NCBI GenBank assembly: GCA_014378195.1
Contig: JACMOC010000036.1
Location: 124,001 to 188,000, forward strand
Reading direction: 5' to 3'
From: Oligoflexus sp.
GTDB lineage: Bacteria; Bdellovibrionota_B; Oligoflexia; Oligoflexales; Oligoflexaceae
Length of the DNA stretch: 64,000 nt
This document shows, piece by piece, positions 24,682-34,629 of the stretch. The notes under the pieces are model-generated. The model worked only from the letters and a program-made list of their open reading frames with translations, was not told the DNA's origin and searched no databases. Within the stretch, counting starts at the first letter, position 1, and every line of letters starts with the position of its first letter. A program made the translations under genes and the position numbers.

Positions 24682-26547
24682 TTAGCTGTTAACGGCGGCA
24701 GGACTTTCGGTATTCCCACCCAAAACATGATCATTAAAATAATCATCTTCGATGTCTATCTGAGCTTTCAGTTGAGTGGTGACGGGGCCCCATTTATTGG
24801 TGAAGCGGTCAGCAGCTATACGGAACTTCTCGTCATGCTCTGCATCTTTGATGACAGCATAAGCGATCGCTGCGATCGACTTCATCTCGGTTGCCTTGCC
24901 GGCATGGAGAAGGGCAGGGGAGAGGTTGTCGAAACGAATAAGGTCCGGTCCAAGCAATTTGACGATCTTTAGAAGGTCAGCTGGCTTATCGAGGGATACT
25001 TTTGTTTTGACGCGTGTTTTAAGAAGCTTGGCGAAGATCGAGACGATACCGAGGTTGAACGTCTGGCGAATCTTGAAATAACGTCGCATAAGAGGGTCTT
25101 TTTCCGCCAAGGACGCGATGCGTGTCCCAAGGGTGTTTTCAACGAACTCTTTAGGATGAGTCATGATGTCTTTGACGGTGTCTTTGATAACCATCAGAGC
25201 CTGGATTTCCGACGTTCCTTCGTAAATGCTTAGGATCAGCGACTCACGGAGGAGCCACTCAGCTGTGTACTCCGTTGTGAAGCCGTAACCGCCATGGATT
25301 TGGACAGCATTGCGGGCAAAGACATAGGAACGCTCTCCGCCCCACCATTTCACGAGAGGGGTCCACTCGCGCAGTTTGGTTTTGTAATAACGCATTTTTC
25401 TCGAGATTTCGTCGCGTTTTTCTTGCGGGAGAGTTTTCTCCTGGAGTCGACGATCCCCGAGGGTGATGAGCGAAGCGTAGTGAGCGGCGCGGTAACAAAG
25501 GCTACGATAAGCGCGGAGCTCGGTGTCCATATCGTGGAGACGTTCTGCAATCATCTCATGCTTAGCGATAGGCTTGCCCCATGACTCACGCTGCTGAGCG
25601 TAGTTATAAGAAAGGCGATACGAGGCTTCCATAAGGCCGAGCGATTGGAAACCAACCGCAAGGCGTGCTTCGTTCATTAAATGAGCCATGTATTTGAAGC
25701 CTTCGCCGTCTTTACCGATGAGGTAAGCGACCGATTCATCAAACTTCAGGGCGCAGGTGGCTGAACCATGAAGACCAGGCTTTTCTTCGATTTTGCTGAC
25801 TTCAAAGTTGAATTTGCCATTGACGCGGCGTGGGACGAGATAGAGGTTGAGCGTCTTGAGGCTACCCGAACCCTTACGGTTGTGGGCCAGCACGAGGCTA
25901 AGGTTACCGCAGCCGTTTGAGATGAACTGTTTGTTACCCGACAGGCGCCAGGTGCCATCGGCCTGTGGCTCTGCGTAGGAACGCATGCCCGCGAGGTCGG
26001 ATCCAATATCGGGTTCTGTCAGAGACATGGAGCCTGAATATTCGCCTGTCGCGATTTTAGGGATCCACTCTTCTTTCAATTCCTGCGAACCAAAAAGGTC
26101 GATGATGTTAGCGATAGAACCGTACCAGCAAACGCTGAGTGCTGTCGAAGGACACGCACGATAAATCATTTCGAAAGCTGTCAATTCAAATGACAAAGGT
26201 GCTTCGAGCCCACCGAACTCCGTGCGGATCGACATAGCCGGTCCACCGATTTCTGAGAAAATACGGAGGTTTTCTTTGATGGTCGGGGGGAAAATGACTT
26301 CGCCGTCAACCAATTTGAGGTCTTCTTTTGCTACCTTTTGCGCATTGGAATCCAAAGTCGAGCCAGTGTACTCACCGACGACTTCCAAGATGTCGAACCA
26401 CTGTTTCTGAAATTCCTCGACGGTCGTTACACCGATAGCGGCTTTCTCGTCGTCAGACATCCAGTCGAAAAGCTGAGTCATACGCTTGTTACTGAGATGG
26501 AAACTCATGTCTGTATTGTCGGTGAAAAAGTTCTGCTTGTTCTTCAT
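24682..26547 (-). CDS. Acyl-CoA dehydrogenase, long form with C-terminal extension
   Basis: A 621-residue FAD enzyme. Core acyl-CoA dehydrogenase blocks are present: SGSMSLTEPDIGSDL, the NKQFISNG segment and NEARLAVGFQSLG. IHGGYGFTTEY and SIYEGTSEIQ carry the catalytic Glu443. A 150-residue helical C-terminal extension follows, as in FadE5/DmdC-like members, which dimerise differently from short enzymes and take long-chain or unusual acyl-CoAs. Electrons pass to ETF. GAGG lies 6 nt ahead of the ATG. The gene appears monocistronic with its own terminator. The substrate cannot be assigned. Confidence 0.88.
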   Translation of the reverse strand: MKNKQNFFTDNTDMSFHLSNKRMTQLFDWMSDDEKAAIGVTTVEEFQKQWFDILEVVGEYTGSTLDSNAQKVAKEDLKLVDGEVIFPPTIKENLRIFSEIGGPAMSIRTEFGGLEAPLSFELTAFEMIYRACPSTALSVCWYGSIANIIDLFGSQELKEEWIPKIATGEYSGSMSLTEPDIGSDLAGMRSYAEPQADGTWRLSGNKQFISNGCGNLSLVLAHNRKGSGSLKTLNLYLVPRRVNGKFNFEVSKIEEKPGLHGSATCALKFDESVAYLIGKDGEGFKYMAHLMNEARLAVGFQSLGLMEASYRLSYNYAQQRESWGKPIAKHEMIAERLHDMDTELRAYRSLCYRAAHYASLITLGDRRLQEKTLPQEKRDEISRKMRYYKTKLREWTPLVKWWGGERSYVFARNAVQIHGGYGFTTEYTAEWLLRESLILSIYEGTSEIQALMVIKDTVKDIMTHPKEFVENTLGTRIASLAEKDPLMRRYFKIRQTFNLGIVSIFAKLLKTRVKTKVSLDKPADLLKIVKLLGPDLIRFDNLSPALLHAGKATEMKSIAAIAYAVIKDAEHDEKFRIAADRFTNKWGPVTTQLKAQIDIEDDYFNDHVLGGNTESPAAVNS

Positions 26548-26953
26548 AGCTAACCTCTATAGTCCGTCGCGTGTCACCTTTGTAACAGTAGCCCTCCACA
26601 GTAGACCTTGACAAGCCGAAAATCAATGAAACTTCTTAGCTTACACGCGACTGCCGCAGGTCCTCTCGAACCCAATCATAATCCTTCTTCTTCAAGCCCC
26701 TGGCTCGAGCGTACACTTGCTCGGTCTGAAAGCGGGAGAGGCCGTGGGTTTCAGAGGAGGATTACGTCGTTACGCACGAGACTAAAAATCCGAGTACCGA
26801 CGAACAAGCGCGCATCTGTCGGCCGAAGTTCGTTCTGGAAAAACTCTGACAAAATTGCAGACCCTAACCAACTGTTTATCGGAGTGCTCCTTTACTTTGT
26901 TTAGTGTTTTCCCTAGACTGTCTTTTCAGTCACCCTTGTCCGTGAGGTAATTC
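26548..26953. other. Divergent intergenic region
   Basis: About 400 nt between the divergent acyl-CoA dehydrogenase and cytochrome-like lipoprotein genes. It must hold at least one promoter for each. A TTGACA hexamer occurs at 26608-26613 on the plus strand but without a good -10 at 17 nt. A basic, Ser/Arg-rich open frame across it lacks a ribosome site and is not credible. Confidence 0.4.
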
Positions 26954-27481
26954 ATGACCCCGAAATTCCCAATGAGGGTTTTGTTCCCTTCATTTGCTTC
27001 TTTTTTGATGATGTTTTTCCTTATGAGCTGCGGTAGCAGTTCAAGTTCCGATACACCCGGCGCAGCCTCATCCTGTTCGAGTCAGGCCACCGTTGCTTCG
27101 GCTTCTTATAACGAACTGTGGACAACTGTGTTCGCACCTCAGTGCGGTGCATGTCATGGTCCAGGGACTAACAGTGGCACCGTGGGTGGCCCTGACATGA
27201 GAACAGCCGACACTTTCTATACGGGTTTGGTTGGTAAAAAAGGCTCGGATTATTCCACCTGGTCAACCTTTGCCAAAAACCGTGAGAGTTGTCTGGGGCT
27301 TAATCTCATAGCCACCGGCGCGCCCGAACAATCGCTCGTTGTGGGTGTTCTGGCTTCAACCACGACGTTGCCGGGTGACTGCACTGTTAAAAGCCATATC
27401 GATGTCCCCCAAAGCGTTTGCATCACAGCTCCGAACCTCGCCAAGCTCAAAGAATGGATCACAGCAGGCGCATCGCGCTAA
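26954..27481 (+). CDS. Lipoprotein with single cytochrome-c-type haem motif
   Basis: A 175-residue protein with a signal peptide ending at lipobox LMSC followed by a Ser-rich linker (SSSSSD). It then has a cytochrome-c-like segment, VFAPQCGACHGPGT, where CGACH is a CxxCH haem-binding site. Three further Cys residues may pair. Such small c-type lipoproteins carry electrons at the membrane surface or are haem-binding domains of unknown use. The axial Met is not obvious. GAGG lies 7 nt ahead of the ATG. The gap to the AsmA-like gene is 26 nt, so it probably leads that operon. Confidence 0.75.
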   Translation: MTPKFPMRVLFPSFASFLMMFFLMSCGSSSSSDTPGAASSCSSQATVASASYNELWTTVFAPQCGACHGPGTNSGTVGGPDMRTADTFYTGLVGKKGSDYSTWSTFAKNRESCLGLNLIATGAPEQSLVVGVLASTTTLPGDCTVKSHIDVPQSVCITAPNLAKLKEWITAGASR

Positions 27482-27507
27482 TACCCAAAACCTCATACGG
27501 AGATGGA

Positions 27508-30500
27508 ATGCTAGGGCAGAAGAGATGGCTTCGGATATTCCTTGGATCTGTGGCGGGGCTTATTGGTCTCGCCCTCGTTTCACTCCTCGCGGTTTACTTC
27601 GTCCTGAAATCACCGGCAATGCAGCAGGAAATTATTGGCTCGCTTAAAGAGCCTTTGGCGAAGCAGGGGGTGGATCTTGAGGTGAAGTCGCTTGCCATCG
27701 ACCTCTTAGCCGGTGTGCACTTTGAAGGCCTCACTGTGCATATCAAGCGTGAGCCCCTCGTCGTCGGGACCGCAACGATTGATGAACTCAAGTTGGGTTA
27801 TGCGATCTGGCCTCTCCTTTCAAAAAGGCTGGTCGTACGAGAAGCTCAACTCCTTGGAGTGAAAGGTGATTTTACGGTGAACCTTCCTGCGTCCGAGCCT
27901 CAGCCGCCGCCCGACCCGGAAGCCCTTACGAAAGTGCTCGATATACTTCGGCACCTGCCGATCACGCTCGACCTGCCTGCCTTTGGGATGGAAAGGGTCA
28001 ACCTTCACCTCAAACTTACGCAAGGGGCGATGGCTGTGGACGTGAGGCTCAATGAAATGAATCTCAGAGCCGCGCTTGCACTTGAAAAAGGCACATCCGC
28101 GCTGAAGCTCGATGCCGAAATTCCTCTTGTTATTGATTTTTCCCAGGGTGAATCGATGACATTCACAAGTCGACTCCGGCTCGAACCCCACCTTAGCTTT
28201 GAGTCGAGCTTGATCGATCAAGACTTCGCTTGGCACCTCAAAACTGCCAACGCCCAAATCGCCTTGGACGAAATGCATTTTGCCCAGAATGGTTTTCAAC
28301 GCATGGTCGACATCAAAAGCCTTGCAGTGGCAGCCGATATTCGTCTGGACTACACAGGCCATATCCCGAAGCAAGCGGTGCAGATAAACGATGTGTTATT
28401 TCCATTAGTCGCAAAAGGAAAGGTCGATATCAAGGCGACGCCTCTGAGCTTTGTCGATGCGGCTTCCAAAACGCAGGGGAACCTAAGCCTCAGCACCGGG
28501 CTCGATTTTGAAGCGACACTGCCCCCAGACTTCAAAAGGCCGGAAGACGTCAACTGGAGTTTGAATAACAAACTCCAGCTCGAGGCGATTCAACTCTGGC
28601 AGGCGAAACAAAAACTTGTTTCGGCACCGCATGTTGAGCTTGTTTTTGAAGGAAAAGGTGAAAAGGGCAAAGGCGATGTAACAATCGACTTAAACGCCCC
28701 GAAGATTGACCTCAAGGCTTTGAGTTCGGCTTTGACTCTTAACATGAATACCCATGCAGCGATCGATTTGCCTGGGCATGGGCTTGATCTGACAACTCGT
28801 CTCAATGTAAACAACAAGCCTACGTTGACTCTAAAAGCCAAAGCTAGAGATCAAAATAACACACTCGATGGAACGATAGCCCTTCAACTCACATCGGATC
28901 CAGCCTGGCGATCCCTGCACAAATCCATCGGTCAGCTCGATCAGATCGGGTGGCCTGCTGCGGTACTCAACGACACTTTCAAAGTGATTCACTCCGAACC
29001 ATTGAAACATACGAAAGACTGGAACAAACTCACCATAACCAATTCGCTAAAAATAGATGTTTTACAGACCAATGGCGCAGACAAAGCCTTGGTTGCTTTT
29101 CGGAAAGTTCACATCGAAAACGAAGTCAGCACGTTAGAGAAAAAGGCCAAAGGAACTCTTGTGATCGATGTTGAACAACTTAAACACAGAACTTTATTGA
29201 AGGCAGTTCACGTCCAACAAACTCTCACCTTCGCCGTCGATTTTGTGAACTACCTCACGGCTCAATTGAAGGGGGTGACCACGCTTGATAGCAAGAACCT
29301 GCTGGAGCTATCGGTTCTTGCGAAAGAGAGTCCCAAACATCTGAAAATCGTAGAAAAGATAACGGCTCATGTGGATCCCGGGCTGAAGGCTTACGTTTCT
29401 GGCCTTCCGATCCTCGATGATCTTGGTGTTTTAACGCTCGAAACCGACGACGACGTTGACCTTTTGCTTCCGGCCCAGCGTTTGTCTCAGGTGAAAACAT
29501 GGGATCCAGCCCATATCGAGGCCGCCGTGAAGCTCTCCGAGACGCTTACGCAAAACGGTCACAAAACGAAATATAAACTCACTAAGCCGCTAACTGTTAA
29601 GACTTTGGCCAAACTGGCAAAAGCTCAGCTGACCCTGACAACTCATGTCGCAGCGCCTGCCATTGAAGCTCAAGATCTTGCAACACTTCAAAACCTCGAT
29701 ACCAAGCTGGGGTTGAGCGTTAATAATATTGAGTCTCAGGACAGGGTCGATTTTGATCTCGTTACAACCATCAAAAACGTAAAACCTCTGATGGCCAGTG
29801 CCGCCAGTGTCCAGGATGTTGTGCAAAACGTAATGGTGAAGCTCAAGGCCCAAGTCCTGCAAAAAGATAGGTTTCACGTCGATGCTCTGACCGCGACTGT
29901 AGACGGTGCTCTTTTAGCGTTTAATGGTAAAGGTGATCTGGCTTTGAGTTCGGGCCGAGGCGGTTTCACTGGGCTTCTCAAAAGCACGCTGCCACCGGGA
30001 CGAACGATTGCCGGTTTGCAAGGAACAGGGGGATTTCAAGTGCCCTTTACGCTGACTCTTTACGATAAAAAAGTTTTGGCCATTCAATCAGAACCGCGAT
30101 TTGACAAACTTTCGTTTACTTATGGCGATATTCAAGTCGAGGGCATGGATGGCCGCGTGAGCCTTGCGGAAGAACTCAATATCGACGAAAAAGGCCGTGT
30201 TGGTTTCCTTTATCTCAACACGCAAAACCCGTTTACCCGCGTTGATTTTGAAAATATCGATCCTTACCTCGATACGCGCCTCAGTCTTAAAATCAATAAG
30301 GTTCGGTTCAAACATATTATTGCAGGCCCACTCCTTACGAATTTTGAATTACGGCAGAACCTCGTTCTCTTAAACGATATGAAGGCCAATCTTCTTAATG
30401 GGAGTGCTCTGGGCCGAATGTTCATCGATTTGCATCCCGAGCGACTTCAGCTCGGTTTCCTGGGACGATTTTCCAACCTCCAGCTCGAGCTCCTAAAAGA

Positions 30501-30879
30501 ACCGGGACGACGCAGAAAAATTAAAGACGAGTTGAGCGGACGAGCTGCGACTAATTTCGACATAAGGAAACGGCTTGCCACAGGCCGTATCGATGTGACG
30601 ACAATCGGTCGGAACCAGCTCCTATCGATGCTTGATGTGTTGGACCCGCAGTATAAAGACACGCAGATGATGGCCGCACGTAGGGCCCTGCAGTTATCTT
30701 ATCCTCGTCTCGTTTCCCTTTCGATGGAGCAGGGTCTTATGGATCTTAGGATAGGCCTTGGAGGAGCGCTCAGCACCGACATCGCAATTCGTTCAATTCC
30801 TCTCACTGCTTTCATCAACGCCAATGCTGGCGAGCAACTCTTGACACTTGAGAAGTTTCTTCAAACCGGAGGCCAATGA
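27508..30879 (+). CDS. Giant AsmA-like protein (YdbH-like intermembrane lipid-transfer candidate)
   Basis: A 1123-residue protein from ATG 27508 (GGAG 5 nt upstream); a longer frame to 27418 overlaps the preceding gene. One transmembrane helix lies at about 8-32. The rest is an almost continuous run of beta strands with AsmA-like patterns (LAIDLLAGVHFEGLTV near the start) and a C-terminal region of short strands (RIDVTTIGRNQL, MDLRIGLGGAL). AsmA/TamB/YdbH proteins form hydrophobic grooves that bridge the periplasm and move phospholipids. The stop overlaps the start of a small lipoprotein gene, as in E. coli ydbH-ynbE. The exact subfamily is inferred from layout and needs a profile search. Confidence 0.72.
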   Translation: MLGQKRWLRIFLGSVAGLIGLALVSLLAVYFVLKSPAMQQEIIGSLKEPLAKQGVDLEVKSLAIDLLAGVHFEGLTVHIKREPLVVGTATIDELKLGYAIWPLLSKRLVVREAQLLGVKGDFTVNLPASEPQPPPDPEALTKVLDILRHLPITLDLPAFGMERVNLHLKLTQGAMAVDVRLNEMNLRAALALEKGTSALKLDAEIPLVIDFSQGESMTFTSRLRLEPHLSFESSLIDQDFAWHLKTANAQIALDEMHFAQNGFQRMVDIKSLAVAADIRLDYTGHIPKQAVQINDVLFPLVAKGKVDIKATPLSFVDAASKTQGNLSLSTGLDFEATLPPDFKRPEDVNWSLNNKLQLEAIQLWQAKQKLVSAPHVELVFEGKGEKGKGDVTIDLNAPKIDLKALSSALTLNMNTHAAIDLPGHGLDLTTRLNVNNKPTLTLKAKARDQNNTLDGTIALQLTSDPAWRSLHKSIGQLDQIGWPAAVLNDTFKVIHSEPLKHTKDWNKLTITNSLKIDVLQTNGADKALVAFRKVHIENEVSTLEKKAKGTLVIDVEQLKHRTLLKAVHVQQTLTFAVDFVNYLTAQLKGVTTLDSKNLLELSVLAKESPKHLKIVEKITAHVDPGLKAYVSGLPILDDLGVLTLETDDDVDLLLPAQRLSQVKTWDPAHIEAAVKLSETLTQNGHKTKYKLTKPLTVKTLAKLAKAQLTLTTHVAAPAIEAQDLATLQNLDTKLGLSVNNIESQDRVDFDLVTTIKNVKPLMASAASVQDVVQNVMVKLKAQVLQKDRFHVDALTATVDGALLAFNGKGDLALSSGRGGFTGLLKSTLPPGRTIAGLQGTGGFQVPFTLTLYDKKVLAIQSEPRFDKLSFTYGDIQVEGMDGRVSLAEELNIDEKGRVGFLYLNTQNPFTRVDFENIDPYLDTRLSLKINKVRFKHIIAGPLLTNFELRQNLVLLNDMKANLLNGSALGRMFIDLHPERLQLGFLGRFSNLQLELLKEPGRRRKIKDELSGRAATNFDIRKRLATGRIDVTTIGRNQLLSMLDVLDPQYKDTQMMAARRALQLSYPRLVSLSMEQGLMDLRIGLGGALSTDIAIRSIPLTAFINANAGEQLLTLEKFLQTGGQ

Positions 30880-31127
30880 TGCGTTATCTTTCTTTCGTGC
30901 TAATCTCTTTTTTGGCTGAAATGTTAACGGGTTGTGTACCGGACATTTACCTTATCGACAGACAGACTGTCCTCGAGGTCGAGGCAAGTGGGCAGTGGCC
31001 GGAACTTGATCAAAAGTACAGAGACGCGGCTCTCAAACCCGGACCTTCGGCATTAGAAAAGACGCGCGACAATGTCGGCGATCGTCAGATCTTCTCGATG
31101 ACGCATGATGATAAAGTTGCCAAGTGA
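30879..31127 (+). CDS. Small lipoprotein, YnbE-like partner of the AsmA-like protein
   Basis: An 82-residue lipoprotein with lipobox LTGC. The mature part begins CVPDIYLIDRQTVLEVEAS, an alternating hydrophobic/polar strand. Two ATGs (30876 and 30879) overlap the upstream TGA. GGAGG (30868-30872) is best spaced for 30879. In E. coli the small lipoprotein YnbE stacks its strand onto the end of YdbH and completes the bridge to the outer membrane; the position, size and strand pattern here suggest the same job. The tail is hydrophilic and longer than YnbE. Sequence identity to YnbE is not evident by eye. Confidence 0.65.
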   Translation: MRYLSFVLISFLAEMLTGCVPDIYLIDRQTVLEVEASGQWPELDQKYRDAALKPGPSALEKTRDNVGDRQIFSMTHDDKVAK

Positions 31128-31141
31128 AGGAAAGGTGAGTT

Positions 31142-34100
31142 ATGAACCAACGTTTTGTACCTTATGGGCTGTCCAAGGGACTCTGGGCACTGTTTATGGC
31201 CCTCGGTTTAAATCCACTCGCGTTGGCTCTTGTTAAGGCGGAGGCTCTTTTGCCCCTGAAGCGCATGACAGTGGGACCTTACGACAATTTTCAAGCCACC
31301 GTCGACGAGGCTGAGACCTACCTTTATTATACCCGAAGCGAAAATCTTTCTTCGCAGGTCATGAGGCTCAATCTGAAGTCGGGCCTTACGGAAACTATAA
31401 CTAAAGGCGATGCTGATGCAAAAACGCCAGCGCTTAGCCCAGACGGGAAAACGCTCGCGATTACATACTTCAAGGACGATGCAAAAGGGGACATTTGTCT
31501 CATTCATGGCACCGATAAAGATATCGAGTGTCTTACCAAACACGGAGTTGTGGATCATTCGCCGGTCTGGTTAGGCAATGATCGCCTCGCTTACATTTCA
31601 TCAGATGACAGTGGGCGTTCGTCGCAGCTCAAGGTTTATGACGCGCACAAAAAATCCGTCGAAGTCATCTATAAGGGCGAACTGTACGCTCCGGACCTAT
31701 CACCCGATGGGAAAACCCTGGTTTTTAAAGGTCGTAAAAACGAGTTGGTTCTTTATGATCTCAATGCACGCAAGATCATCCGCACACTGCTTGTGGATCT
31801 GCCAGGGCTCACCGGACCATCCCGCTTTTCCGCCGATGGTCGTTACCTCTATTTTGCCCAGTATATGCTTGATTCCAATAAGGATCTGGTGATTGACGGG
31901 CGTGATGCGGCTGCCATTTACCGTTACGATGTTTCGGGCACGACGACAAGTCAGCCTGTGCAGATCACCTCTCTTGATCAGAACTGTTCGTTTCCTTATC
32001 CCTCTAAAAACTTTCTTTATATGACCTGTGCTTTTGAAGGCGCGCTTGATATTTATCGCGGGCCACTCAGTGGTACGGTTCCCAAAGACTGGACTTTTGA
32101 GGACTTGACGGAGGCTCATCAGGATGCACGCTCCTACTCGGATCGCATACTTTATCTGAATCACCAGCACGCCCGACTTTTTAAGATGACCGATGACGAA
32201 TACGAACAGAGGTTGATGCAGAATTTTGTTTTAGCTGGCGACTATCTCCCTGCGCTTTATTACATGGATAAAATCAGCGTTCGTAACCCGAAAGTTCAGA
32301 CCTGGAAAGCGTGGCAGATACTATTGAATTCTTATGCACGCTGGGAAGTGCTGCCGCAAAAGAAAAACCTAGGCGCTTTTGCCGAGTTTATCCGTGACGA
32401 GCGCAAATCACTAAGCCTTCTCAATCCTTCGCCCGAAGTTTCTCTCGTGGATGCTTACCTGGACTTTTTCTCAAACCAGTTCGCAACGGGGGCTGCCAAG
32501 GTCCAAAAACTTCAGTTTCAAGACGATCTCAGTCTATTTTTGCAGGTCCGCTTAGCTAAACTCAGCCTGAAAGGCGAATACTCGATATTTCTTGAGAATC
32601 GCGTCCTGGCCGTGGATGCTACCGAAGAAAACCGTATGTATTTCCTTAGTCTTTGGCTTAGCGAACTGCCTTCGGGGCCGGACAAGGTGGCTCGCATCGA
32701 AGCGCTGAAACCCAAAGTCTCTGCCTCGGAGATTGATCTCCTTGATAATGAATTAGATCTTTATCATCTGGTTCAAAGCACCGACAATCAATCGATGCTG
32801 AAAAACTATCGGGCGATCGTCAATCGAGTGAAAAAAGACAAAGATAGTTATTTTTCAATGCGTCTTCTGTTTAATCGAGCCATCATTGTCCTTTATCAAA
32901 ACAAACGCAGTCGTGATATGGCTGACATCGTGAGTCTCTGGTTGAGCTACCTCAAACGCACGTCAAAAGAATTTCCCTATGCAGTCGAAGCGATGAGGCA
33001 GAATAGTCTCGATCTCGCCTATCAGTTTTTCCATGCAACGACGTCTGACAAGAATTTCACGGACGGAGCCTTTTTTGATTCGATCCGTATCAGTGATGAT
33101 CTGGAATCGCACTTTCAGTATGCTGTCCTGAATTTTGAAAAGTGGCCGGAGCTCACCAAAAACTATAATCAGATGATCGCTCAGGGGCTGATCAAACCCG
33201 AAAGCAGAACCTTTGTTGAAACGGTCCGAAAAATAGTAAAACCAGGGCAGAAGCTCGACGCGAATGCTTATGAAGAGGCTGCCAAAGACATTGAAAAGAT
33301 TGACGATTCCCACGTAGGTGTGGGTGTCAAATACCTCTTCCTTGGGTATCTCTATCATCGCCAGTTGGAATTCAGCCTCAAAGGTTTTAAATACGATCCT
33401 GATCTTGCTGAGAAAACGCATAAAGCCTATCTCTTCGCAATCGATGCTGCCTTAAAAAACGATAGGATACAGGCGGCTGCATTGCAGAATCTCGGCGTAC
33501 TCCATTTGGAAATACGGAATTATACGTTAGCATCGGAATTCCTGACGCAAAGGCACAATATAGCCTATCTCTCCACAGAGGAAGAACTCGCCGTTTTGTG
33601 GCTCAAAGCCAAGGCTATGTACCTAAGTTATAGGAGTGGCGACGCCTATCAGACTATGAAGGAGGCGCTCGCTCTAAAGCCAACAGCGCCTATATCTATT
33701 CTCAAACCATTTCAAGAGAAGGCTGCGTTTTATGCTTGGAACGCTGGGGATGCCGAGGCAGCAAATACTCTCTTCTCAGCCATGCCTCCTGAAAACTTGA
33801 CGCCAAGCATTCGGCTGGGATACGCCCACACTCTCTTCGCATTAAATAGGCCCATGGAGGCACTGTCTCAGCTGAAAGCCGTCGTTGCAGCTGATAGCCG
33901 CACGGCCAAGGTCCAGGATGCGCCTGCTCCCAGTCTTGTGGTTCAGCCCCTCAAGCTTCGGTTTGTTGCCCTCGGCCTGATGGCCCAAGGCACTGGGATC
34001 CCCACCGAGGAACGAATAAAGGCTCTGGAAGAACGCCTAAGTCTGTATCCAAAAATAATAGATAACGCGAAGATCTTTCATTTTCAGAAGGAAACTCTGA

Positions 34101-34549
34101 GTGACCAGGCTGTTAAAGAATGGCAGGACCTCGCCAATCTCTATTTGGCATCGGGGCAAAAAGAAAAGGCCCGATCTTCTCTAAACACTTCGCTCGAAAG
34201 AGCAGGGCAGCATGGGGAGGATTTTGGTTATCTCAACAGCACGCTCATCAACGCCCTGAAGAATGCATGGATCAATTCACAGGTTCTGCCGGCTGACGCA
34301 AAAAAAACTCACGAACTTGTCGATCATGTTGATAAGGAATTTAACGCGCAGAAGGAATTCACGGCGCTTGTCACGCAGAAATGGGCGGAGCTTAAGCTCA
34401 TTCAATCCGCCTTTCTCGATAAAAACTATCCGCAAGGGGGCGACTTAGTCTTTCGGTCTAAAGCCGTTGAGAATCTCAAGGCCGATAAACCTGAGATTTA
34501 TACCAGCCTAAAGACCTATAGGGAGCAAGTCGCACAGGACGCGCACTAA
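31142..34549 (+). CDS. Exported PD40 beta-propeller/TPR protein
   Basis: A 1135-residue protein with a signal peptide (hydrophobic to about LVKAEA). The N-terminal TolB-like propeller (about 45-330) contains repeats of the PD40 type: LSPDGKTLAITYF, LSPDGKTLVFKG and FSADGRYLYFA. The remaining 800 residues are helical with TPR-like repeats, for example near AALQNLGVLHLEIRNY. Propeller-TPR proteins are periplasmic scaffolds. It begins 14 nt after the small lipoprotein, so it is the third gene of the AsmA-like operon and takes the position that ydbL has in E. coli. A cell-envelope role is likely; the mechanism is unknown. Confidence 0.75.
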   Translation: MNQRFVPYGLSKGLWALFMALGLNPLALALVKAEALLPLKRMTVGPYDNFQATVDEAETYLYYTRSENLSSQVMRLNLKSGLTETITKGDADAKTPALSPDGKTLAITYFKDDAKGDICLIHGTDKDIECLTKHGVVDHSPVWLGNDRLAYISSDDSGRSSQLKVYDAHKKSVEVIYKGELYAPDLSPDGKTLVFKGRKNELVLYDLNARKIIRTLLVDLPGLTGPSRFSADGRYLYFAQYMLDSNKDLVIDGRDAAAIYRYDVSGTTTSQPVQITSLDQNCSFPYPSKNFLYMTCAFEGALDIYRGPLSGTVPKDWTFEDLTEAHQDARSYSDRILYLNHQHARLFKMTDDEYEQRLMQNFVLAGDYLPALYYMDKISVRNPKVQTWKAWQILLNSYARWEVLPQKKNLGAFAEFIRDERKSLSLLNPSPEVSLVDAYLDFFSNQFATGAAKVQKLQFQDDLSLFLQVRLAKLSLKGEYSIFLENRVLAVDATEENRMYFLSLWLSELPSGPDKVARIEALKPKVSASEIDLLDNELDLYHLVQSTDNQSMLKNYRAIVNRVKKDKDSYFSMRLLFNRAIIVLYQNKRSRDMADIVSLWLSYLKRTSKEFPYAVEAMRQNSLDLAYQFFHATTSDKNFTDGAFFDSIRISDDLESHFQYAVLNFEKWPELTKNYNQMIAQGLIKPESRTFVETVRKIVKPGQKLDANAYEEAAKDIEKIDDSHVGVGVKYLFLGYLYHRQLEFSLKGFKYDPDLAEKTHKAYLFAIDAALKNDRIQAAALQNLGVLHLEIRNYTLASEFLTQRHNIAYLSTEEELAVLWLKAKAMYLSYRSGDAYQTMKEALALKPTAPISILKPFQEKAAFYAWNAGDAEAANTLFSAMPPENLTPSIRLGYAHTLFALNRPMEALSQLKAVVAADSRTAKVQDAPAPSLVVQPLKLRFVALGLMAQGTGIPTEERIKALEERLSLYPKIIDNAKIFHFQKETLSDQAVKEWQDLANLYLASGQKEKARSSLNTSLERAGQHGEDFGYLNSTLINALKNAWINSQVLPADAKKTHELVDHVDKEFNAQKEFTALVTQKWAELKLIQSAFLDKNYPQGGDLVFRSKAVENLKADKPEIYTSLKTYREQVAQDAH

Positions 34550-34577
34550 TGGTAAGCTAAGCTAAGAATTTGACGAA

Positions 34578-34617
34578 AAAATACCCGTACCGCGTTTGTT
34601 CGCAGTGCGGGTATTTT
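34578..34617. terminator. Bidirectional terminator
   Basis: AAAATACCCG (34578-34587) pairs with CGGGTATTTT (34608-34617), with extra pairing inside the loop. It lies between the convergent PD40/TPR gene and exported-peptide gene, with A/T ends serving both strands. Confidence 0.75.
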
Positions 34618-34629
34618 GCAAGCGGAATA

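Noticed and set aside
26608..26904. Basic 98-codon frame in the divergent intergenic region
   Set aside because: No ribosome site, Arg/Ser-rich random composition, and would occupy the promoter region.
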